Shown one piece after another: positions 57,492-64,000 of a stretch of 64,000 nucleotides of DNA. The notes under the pieces were generated by a model. It did no database searches. It was not told the DNA's origin and saw only the letters and a list, made by a program, of their open reading frames with translations. A program made the translations under genes and the position numbers. Position 1 is the first letter of the stretch, and each line of letters opens with the position of its first letter. The stretch comes from Conus ventricosus (Eukaryota > Mollusca > Gastropoda > Neogastropoda > Conidae): the NCBI GenBank assembly GCA_018398815.1, contig CM031600.1, positions 47,786,792 to 47,850,791 on the forward strand, written 5' to 3'.

Positions 57492-57543
57492 GCCGTGTCT
57501 CCCTGATGAGTCCGATCCAGCGGACAAAAGGCCTAGGAGCAGC
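57492..57543 (+). ncRNA. Hammerhead ribozyme, unit 7, core G lost
   Basis: GAAA reads AAAA: the first base (57526) is A in place of the conserved G (G12) that acts as general base in hammerheads. One G is also missing from the distal stem I strand. Predicted inactive. Confidence 0.8.
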
Positions 57544-58543
57544 AATACAAATAAATGTGCCTTCAAGAGAGATTATGATGGTTCCCTCAAGCAGCTGGTG
57601 AAGGGCTTCTCATAGTTATAATATATTCCCCCCATTTTCTTCGTCTTTCATTTTTTTTTTTTTTTTTTTTTTATTATATAAAGTTCAAATCTTTGCCAAG
57701 TCATTACTATAACGACTGAAGAATTGTTAACCTGCACTTGTTTTCCCCCACTACTTAATTGTTCAGCATTAATGTAATATTAGTAACACAATTTTCTGTT
57801 CTTTAACTGTTAGCTTGAATTAGATCTCAGAATTACAATGTATAATGACAGGGAAAAAAATCAAATTAATGAAAAAATTCTTTGTCAAGTTAATGTTAAA
57901 ATTTCACGTTTAATGCAGCCAAACCTATTACAGTGAGCTCAATACATGAGAAATGTGATTTACTATTTTGAATACTGATATTTCAAATGATGTGATGAAA
58001 TCACCTTTGCAAACCTAGTAGCTGATGCAGATGGAGCGATGAAGTATATCTGAGACCAAGTCTTCTGGTTAACATATCACACATGCTTGATTGGATGATA
58101 TAGAACAAATAAAACATTCGGTCACTGGATGACGTGGAACAATAAAACATTTGGTCACATCTCTCTTTCAAAATTATGGAGAGAAACTTGATCAGTGCGT
58201 GTGTGAGCGTCTCTGTGTCTGTCTGTCTGTTCGTCTGTCTGTGTCTATGTGTGTGTGTTTGCTTGTGTATGTGTGCATTTCAAAAATATTTCAGCAGTGC
58301 TCTTTCTTTATTATTAAAGACTGGAGTAGTAATACAGAAAAAAACAAAAAAGTGCATGAACGCATGTAACTGGAGTGCGCAAATGCAAGAATTTCAAGCA
58401 ACGGGTTGTTTAGTTGATGGTTCATATCTTGCTTCAAACCACATTTCTTTTTAATCATTAACATAATTGCTGCAGCAAACCATATCCCAGCTGACTCAAA
58501 AAACTGATGATACGTCCATGATGACTGTTCAGGAGATACTCAC

Positions 58544-58672
58544 CATTTTTGAATTGGAAACCACCAGCCCTCTTTTCTCATCTCTGGTGACGGTGGGATG
58601 TTGGGACCTGGGGATTCCTGATATTGGGCGACCAGGACCCCTGGCGGCTGCTGGGGCAGAGGTCTGGCGATT
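58544..58672 (-). CDS. Internal coding exon of the unidentified minus-strand gene
   Basis: 129 nt (43 codons), phase 0 at both ends: acceptor GTTTTCAG, then NRQTSAPAAARGPGRPISGI, HPTVTRDEKRGLVVSNSKM and the donor GTGAGT. Its phase joins to the terminal exon at 49158. Proline/arginine-rich low-complexity coding as in the neighbouring exons. It lies just outside block D', so block D lacks it. Confidence 0.65.
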
Positions 58673-58914
58673 CTGAAAACAACACAGCCAGTGGCGCTGG
58701 GAAATAACATCGTCAGGGGTCTGAAATGATATTACATAACACTACAAGCCCTTATTTTCCTGTCTGGACTTTTCCTCTTGTAGCCATCACACTTTTCTCC
58801 TTTTCATTTTTGTTTTGTTGCCATAATGCTGTCCTTGGATAATATCTGGCTAGGGCACCATGTCCATTTATTTCACCTGCATCTATGTATGTAAAGACAA
58901 CTGTTTTTTCTTTC

Positions 58915-60397
58915 TTAACCCAATGCCTACCGGATCCACTGAGATCAACCGTGAGATTTCCTCTATCTGAATACTGGATCGACCGACATCAACCGCTGAA
59001 TACTAGGTCAACGACTTTCACTTTCACCATCACATATCCCAGAATGCAACTGTGACAGAAGAGTCTTCTGGTACGGAAGTTTCTGGACGCCATTTTGTTT
59101 TTTGTTGCATGAGTTTTGGTGGAGTAGTTTTGCTGCTGTGAATTTTCAAAGTTCAGCTTTTTTTCGTGAAGATTTTCTGGGAAAATGGCAGATCAAGTAA
59201 CTATGCAATTTGCAGAATTCATTTTCTGAAGTGATACTGATGAAGAGACCGTATTTGCGGGCTACACTCTTGAAGAAGATTTGAAGCGAGATGATCTGGA
59301 TGCTGATCTTGACCTAGTTATAAATAAAAATCGACTGGTGACTGATTTTGAGGCCCGAATCAATAATGATTCGGGCGATGATAATGACGACATTGAATAG
59401 CCCATTGCTGCTGGGCCCAGCCCCCCAAAAAAGAAATTCGAAAAACAAAACTTGCTAGAGATTCTTTAATTGTTGATCAGAGTGGTTGGCAACAAGAAGT
59501 GAAGCCCCCAAAAGGTTTCCCTTGTTTTGATAGCCAGGAAACGGGTCAGTCAGTGGGGGTGTCTCTGTGCCTGTGGGAGCGTCACCTTTAGCCTTTTGAT
59601 TTCAGAAGAATTTTGGCAGACTTTTAACGAGAAACAAATTTATTTGCTGCACAAAAGCAAGCAGAAAAGGATAACATAAACTCTGGCCTAAAATAAATAC
59701 TGCCTGTTTATCAAAAAGCAGAGAGGAGACGGACAAGAGGTACATCATCACCACAGTGTGTTTGTGTGTGTCAGGGGGAGGGGGGGAGGGGGGGATTGCT
59801 CAGTGTACTTGTGCAAAAGCACATTTTTGCTGAATTCCATAACAATCTAAAGTCCAGTATTCAGTAATCTATTCTTGTTATTTTTTCCCCTCAGTAGTTA
59901 GACGACAAATCTTCTTGCATGTGATGCCTTCAGTTTAACAAAATTGTTGAAGTTTGGTCGTTTCTTTTTTTTCCTTCACAACAAAGTTTATTATTTAGTG
60001 TACAGACCATACAGAATGACTTTATTTTGTTCCTGAAGGTTTCAGTGCTTTGTTTAGACTTGGAGAATCACTCTGCGCTCCTAATCCATGACATTCTGTG
60101 GGTACAGTGAATTTAGGGAAAATTGTTTTAGCACTGAGAACACTGAAGTAGAGTTAGTCTGTTCATTTGGTTTTTTTCCTCGTGTACCAGTTCACTATAT
60201 ATGGGGAAAAAATGGCTGTTTTGGATGGAGTGATGTCTTTTTTTTTTTTCATTAATTTTATAGAATAGATAAGTTAAAAACAAATTTTTTATTGAGGTTT
60301 CTTTATGGCGAGTGTGTATGTGTTGTGGAGTTACCTCTCTTGGCATGGTATTCACATAGTCATATAGCACAAAGTCATGGGGAAGGTAGAGGGTTAA
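58915..60397 (+). mobile_element. Possible piggyBac-like remnant bounded by TTAA
   Basis: TTAACCC at 58915 opens and GGGTTAA at 60391-60397 closes a 1.5-kb stretch; terminal similarity beyond CCC is weak. ATG 59185 encodes MADQVTMQFAEFIF, a stop, then SDTDEETVFAGYTLEEDLKR and an acidic run to 59400. This is similar in style to the acidic N-termini of piggyBac transposases. No catalytic domain remains. The rest is AT-rich. Confidence 0.4.
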
Positions 60398-60619
60398 GCA
60401 GCCAGTTGCATTTGTCGTTTACAGTGTATTCTTCTAAACATGTAGTGATACCTGCTGTGCATCTCTCTCTCTTTTTATTTTCATAAAACCATTCAAGCCA
60501 AACAAACAAAGCAAATCATGCCAGATCATGTGAGACATAAAAAGGACAGCCTGACACTAAACACTGAGCAGTCTCTCACGCTTCAAACTAAAGAAAAGAC
60601 CTACAAACTACAAACAAAT

Positions 60620-60782
60620 GAAGGCAGACATGCTGACAACAGCATGCCAATCACCCACCACCCATCAGCCTGTGAAGAGGCCTGGATGTTCTCGTAGCTC
60701 CGCGGCCTCATCAGCGCCTTCTGCTGTCTGGGTTGGTGGTGGCCATATGCTGCAGGGGCTTCATGGGACGCCTGCCCAAAGG
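60620..60782 (-). CDS. Coding exon of the unidentified minus-strand gene
   Basis: The acceptor CCCCCTATGTTCAG is followed by an exon that, read in the phase left by the upstream exon (phase 1), gives FGQASHEAPAAYGHHQPRQQ then KALMRPRSYENIQASSQADG. The donor is uncertain; a GTGATT about 60630 would give phase 0 for the next exon. An alternative frame ends at TGA 60711 after PLGRRPMKPLQHM. The phase-consistent frame looks more like protein. Confidence 0.45.
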
Positions 60783-61426
60783 CTGAACATAGGGGGAAAA
60801 AATCAGCTGTTTAACAGATGACATCATAAAGGAGTCAGTCTGGAGGTTATCAATCTGGCAACTGAACAAGATCATACAATCAGTCCACATAAAGTTCTGC
60901 CACAACCTTTTCACTTTTTTCTTTTTTAGTTGCAAAGTGAGGCAGCTGCAGGTAGAAATCTGAACAAATTTGAAAAATTATTGTTAAATTCCACCCAAAA
61001 AATGTTGACAAACAAATCACAAGACAAAACACAATGCATTTCAACCTCCTAAGTCTTCTTCAGGCAAGATACAGAAAAAACAAGAACAACAACAACAACA
61101 AAACCCACTCAGGACAACAAAAATAAACCAGCAATCACTTATCTTCATCCAATTCAGTGCAAGATGGGTGGGTTTTTTTCTTTTCTTTAACTAACAAACA
61201 CATTTTCACACTTCTCAGCTAGAAAGATTTTCAAATGCATTGTTAACCTCAACATGAACTTACACTGAGAGTGACTGTACCTATTGTGTGACATATAGTT
61301 TCTGATGGACAGCTTCTACACAAGGGCAGTCACTTCAATGTAATCAAGATCGTCGTCATTCAGAAGACTGTTGTCATTTCCGTGGCTTCTTGACCTTTCC
61401 CTCTGCACATGCAACTGATCGCATAC

Positions 61427-61550
61427 CTGCTTTCACACTGCTCTGACTAGAACTGTTGCTCAGACTGAATCCTGAGACATACGACTTTGTTTGTGTCAGC
61501 TGACTTGAGGAAAAATCAACATCAAGTTTGTTCTTCTGTTGATTCTCACA
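61427..61550 (-). CDS. Coding exon of the unidentified minus-strand gene
   Basis: The open run includes QCENQQKNKLDVDFSSSQLT then QTKSYVSGFSLSNSSSQSSV and ends in phase 1 at AAAGCAG before GTATGC. The upstream boundary is unclear: the strong TTTTTTCTAG acceptor near 61580 leads to an in-frame stop, while an AG near 61547 keeps the phase. Serine/glutamine-rich, no known domain. Confidence 0.45.
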
Positions 61551-62445
61551 CTGAGCTTGCCACATGACGAGGATTCACAACTAGAAAAAATCAAAACAAA
61601 AAAGAAAAAACACAACTCTGGAGCTCCCTGACAATTCCTTGAGGTCCTTGAAAACCACTGCTATAATTGATTGATTATTACTTTGTGAATGATAATGTCA
61701 AGTATTCTGATTCTTTAAGAAAAGAAATGTGTAAACTAAGTGGAAAAGTTTGTATCCTGACAGCAGCAAATGGATCATTGTACATGACTGCAAAGGTTGC
61801 AGGTTGCCAAGCAGCTTTCATCTTTTCACTTGCCAATGGCAAGCAGCTGACTTCAACATAGTTGCTATCATCAAATTTTCATTGCCAACAGGAGTTATTT
61901 GATTGCGCAATAGAAGACTGCAGCCATGGCAGAATACTGAAGACCACTGCACAGAAAACCACTGGTGGAAGGAAAAATGTTTCAGTCACGTGAAGAAGTT
62001 CGGCATGACAACAACATTCCAGAATATAAATGTATGTGTTTGCAGGCAAATGTGGGGTTTTTTTTGCACCTCTAGTATCTGTATAAATATGTGCAGATGT
62101 TCATGAGAAGATGGATGAGCTTTTATCAAAAAAGAAAAACAAAAGGCCAAACTTTTCTCTTTGAATCATACCTGAAATATAGGAATTTTTCATGAAAAAC
62201 CGTTGAAGATAATCACAACCATGTGATTTCAAAGATTATCTGTGTGGAAATGATAATTTTGAGGGAAGAACTCTTAACAGGATAACAATTCAAGAACTGG
62301 TTTCTCTTATCAATCTTTACTTTTTAAATAACATTTCAGCTTTTGTTCTATCCTAACAGGCCATAGACTGTCATACAATCTGTTTCTATTCATAAACTAT
62401 AAACACACAGGCGCATGCAAAAACGAAAACAAGACCTCATAGTAC

Positions 62446-62692
62446 CTGCAGGGAAGGATGACTGATGCTGCTGTTGCTGTTGAACCTGTTGCTGCTGGGT
62501 ATGCGTGTCTGCAGGGTGGCGAGCGGCCGCCATTTTGGGAGAGGGTCTGTTGGGTGGCAGAGCGGCGTTCTCCCTGGGCTCCTGTTCCATGGACTGCTCT
62601 TCGCGGTCTGGCTCCATTGACTGCTGACTTGTCAGGTTGCGGGCTTCCTCTCGCCTTCTCCGTCGACGCTCTGCCTTCTTTTGCATGATCAT
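62446..62692 (-). CDS. Coding exon with basic and poly-Q segments, unidentified gene
   Basis: Encodes MIMQKKAERRRRRREEARNL, an acidic/Glu-rich middle (MEPDREEQSMEQEP), then PPNRPSPKMAAARHPAD and a Gln-rich run (QQQQVQQQQQH). It ends in phase 1 at CCTGCAG before GTACTATGAG. The CAG/CTG tract is interrupted. The basic RRRRRR cluster suggests nuclear or nucleic-acid association, but no family was recognised. The 5' boundary (AAAACCAG) is tentative. Confidence 0.5.
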
Positions 62693-62966
62693 CTGGTTTT
62701 GTGGGAGAACAAATCCATTTTAGTTTTCATCTGGTTGTGTAGGAGGACTGAACACTTTTAGCTTCAAAAATTAACTTTCAAAGGAGAGTATAACTGTGAA
62801 TTACCAAGCTAAGTCAGAAAGAAAGGTTTTGGACAAACAAATGATATGTCAACATTGACCAATGTTCTTCTTTGTTCCTTGTTTAGAAATATAAGGTGCT
62901 CCATTGTTGAAATCACTGCATATGTATCTGATTTTAACCTCTGCATTATGTCGGTTTACACTCTGA

Positions 62967-63185
62967 TTATCAAAATATGAATGACAATTGATTATCAAAA
63001 TATGAATGACAACTGATTATCAAAATATGAATGAGGACCGATTATCAAAATACGAATGACAATTGATTATCAAAATATGAATGACAATTGATTTTCAAAA
63101 TATGAATGACACCTGATTATCAAAATATAAATGACAACTGATTATCAAAATATGAATCACAACTGATTATCAAAATATGAATGCT
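62967..63185. repeat. Minisatellite, about 25-bp unit, about 9 copies
   Basis: Unit TGATTATCAAAATATGAATG then ACAA(C/T). Sits in intron or upstream sequence of the minus-strand gene. Confidence 0.95.
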
Positions 63186-64000
63186 TACATTATTTTGAGG
63201 TAAAAATCATCCTAATAACCTAAAGGTAAAAAGACTAGAAGTAGAAAACTTTCAGCTTTCTTTCATTGCATAATTTCTTGCACTTTTACAAGTTTACATG
63301 ATTACTGTAGTTTAAATGAACATTTGGTTAAAGGTTGAAAAATGTCCTATAAGGCACATATTTTGCAAACTGTACAATGTCAGCAGTATTCATCTAACAT
63401 AAAACTTGCCACAACGGCACCTACATATTTTGTTTTTTGATGCAACCTAACGCAAATGCGACTGATGGCTTATTTAATCAATGTAGGGAGCAGAACCTGA
63501 GAACATTCTGTAGAAAAATACACTTTGTATTACAGATACACAAAAAATGTACACAGAAAGGAAAGAGTGAACACACACTCTAAACCTGGAGAGCACCCCC
63601 AAATTTCACCAATATAATTCATTGCCTGCTACAAATTAAATCTGTGGAAATGTAGGCTCTTTTATCCCCAAATCCAGACTTGACTATGCCTCAAAGATCC
63701 CCTAGATAGTAGAACCCTAGTTTTCAGGGGTATCATGGATGTCTTTACTGATACAAAAGTAGAGGTGTTTCAACAAATGAACCCCTCAGGTCCTCACTTT
63801 CTTGAACAAACCAAGACAGGATTTATGGTTAACTGACATTCTCTTTGTCTAAATGTACACTAATGTCTACCTTTTACCAAAAAAAACAAAAAGGAATCAA
63901 AGTCACAAATATTTGACTGATATTTTGTGAATGTGTTCCAATCTGTTGTTTTATGAATATCATTACCAACGAGTTTTAAAAAAAACTGTAAAGATCAGTG
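63186..64000. other. AT-rich sequence without recognisable features
   Basis: No ORF, repeat, RNA or element motif was recognised to the end of the window. Probably intronic or intergenic. Confidence 0.6.

Larger units (their letters stand above)
52864..57778 (+). mobile_element. Hammerhead-ribozyme tandem array (retrozyme or Penelope-like pLTR type) with 12-bp TSD
   Basis: CATTAATGTAAT at 52864-52875 and 57767-57778 flanks 4.9 kb of tandem units of about 680 bp. Block D has the single uninterrupted target near 26460. Distances between successive ribozyme cleavage sites are 685, 673, 675, 682, 1159 (with a nested insertion) and 692. The array has six full monomers plus partial ends (94 and 231 bases). 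Each unit has a type I hammerhead, a variable T-tract and no convincing ORF. Tandem ribozyme monomers with a TSD match retrozymes and tandem pseudo-LTRs of Penelope-like elements, both of which carry dimer-type hammerheads. It sits antisense in an intron of the minus-strand gene. Confidence 0.85.
44606..58454. repeat. Block D': arm of the large inverted duplication (partner 25777-34420)
   Basis: Reverse complement of block D, longer by about 5.2 kb because of the ribozyme array (52876-57766) and the longer 34-bp minisatellite. Unlisted stretches (47300-48950, 49160-51200, 57780-58540) are AT-rich, with CA tracts at 47490-47600 and 48040-48100. They hold no supported gene. Confidence 0.93.

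Noticed and set aside
60711..60782. Exon ending at TGA in the frame PLGRRPMKPLQHM
   Set aside because: That frame does not match the phase of the preceding exon; the phase-1 frame stays open and looks more protein-like. Kept only as an alternative.

Overview
Eukaryotic, most likely lophotrochozoan and probably molluscan nuclear DNA. Support for this comes from intron-interrupted exon fragments, an intronless rhodopsin-family GPCR ending in the NAAINFYLYC type of TM7, a tRNA-derived SINE, long CA/TA microsatellites, and nested LINE, Gypsy, piggyBac-like and Polinton-like elements. Three contigs are scaffolded here: 1-12192, a 100-N gap, 12293-43587, a 1000-N gap, and 44588-64000. Species cannot be fixed from the sequence.

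Layout. 1-2600: a minus-strand LINE (endonuclease plus reverse transcriptase) running off the left edge. 2600-5380: microsatellites, a 420-bp direct duplication and a long perfect hairpin. Block A (about 5100-9190): a satellite, a GPCR gene and an exon-like ORF. 9190-25776: degenerate Polinton/adintovirus-like sequence (packaging ATPase, penton-like capsid proteins, a 387-aa conserved protein, a membrane protein) split by a 6.2-kb LINE at 15424-21595 and closed by a truncated piggyBac-like element. Block D (25777-34420) and block B (34680-43470) follow. B is the reverse complement of A plus a complete Gypsy LTR retrotransposon. After the 1000-N gap, block D' (44606-58454) is the reverse complement of D. 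The last 5 kb holds further exons of an unidentified minus-strand gene and a piggyBac-like remnant.

The window is therefore dominated by an inverted duplication: B+D on contig 2 mirrors A+D' on contigs 1 and 3. The copies differ by clean presence/absence insertions with target-site duplications. B alone has the Gypsy element, A alone a 66-bp LINE tail, D alone a 38-bp LINE tail, and D' alone a 4.9-kb tandem array. Two unmerged haplotypes scaffolded head to head explain this best; a genuine palindromic duplication is the alternative.

The most notable item is that D'-only array (52876-57766). It consists of about 680-bp units, each carrying a type I hammerhead ribozyme, seven in all, bounded by a perfect 12-bp target-site duplication with the empty site visible in block D. 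It looks like a retrozyme or a tandem pseudo-LTR of a Penelope-like element. Second in interest is the Polinton-like capsid/ATPase gene set, which has tandem penton-like genes under a repeated AT-rich promoter and no visible polymerase or integrase.
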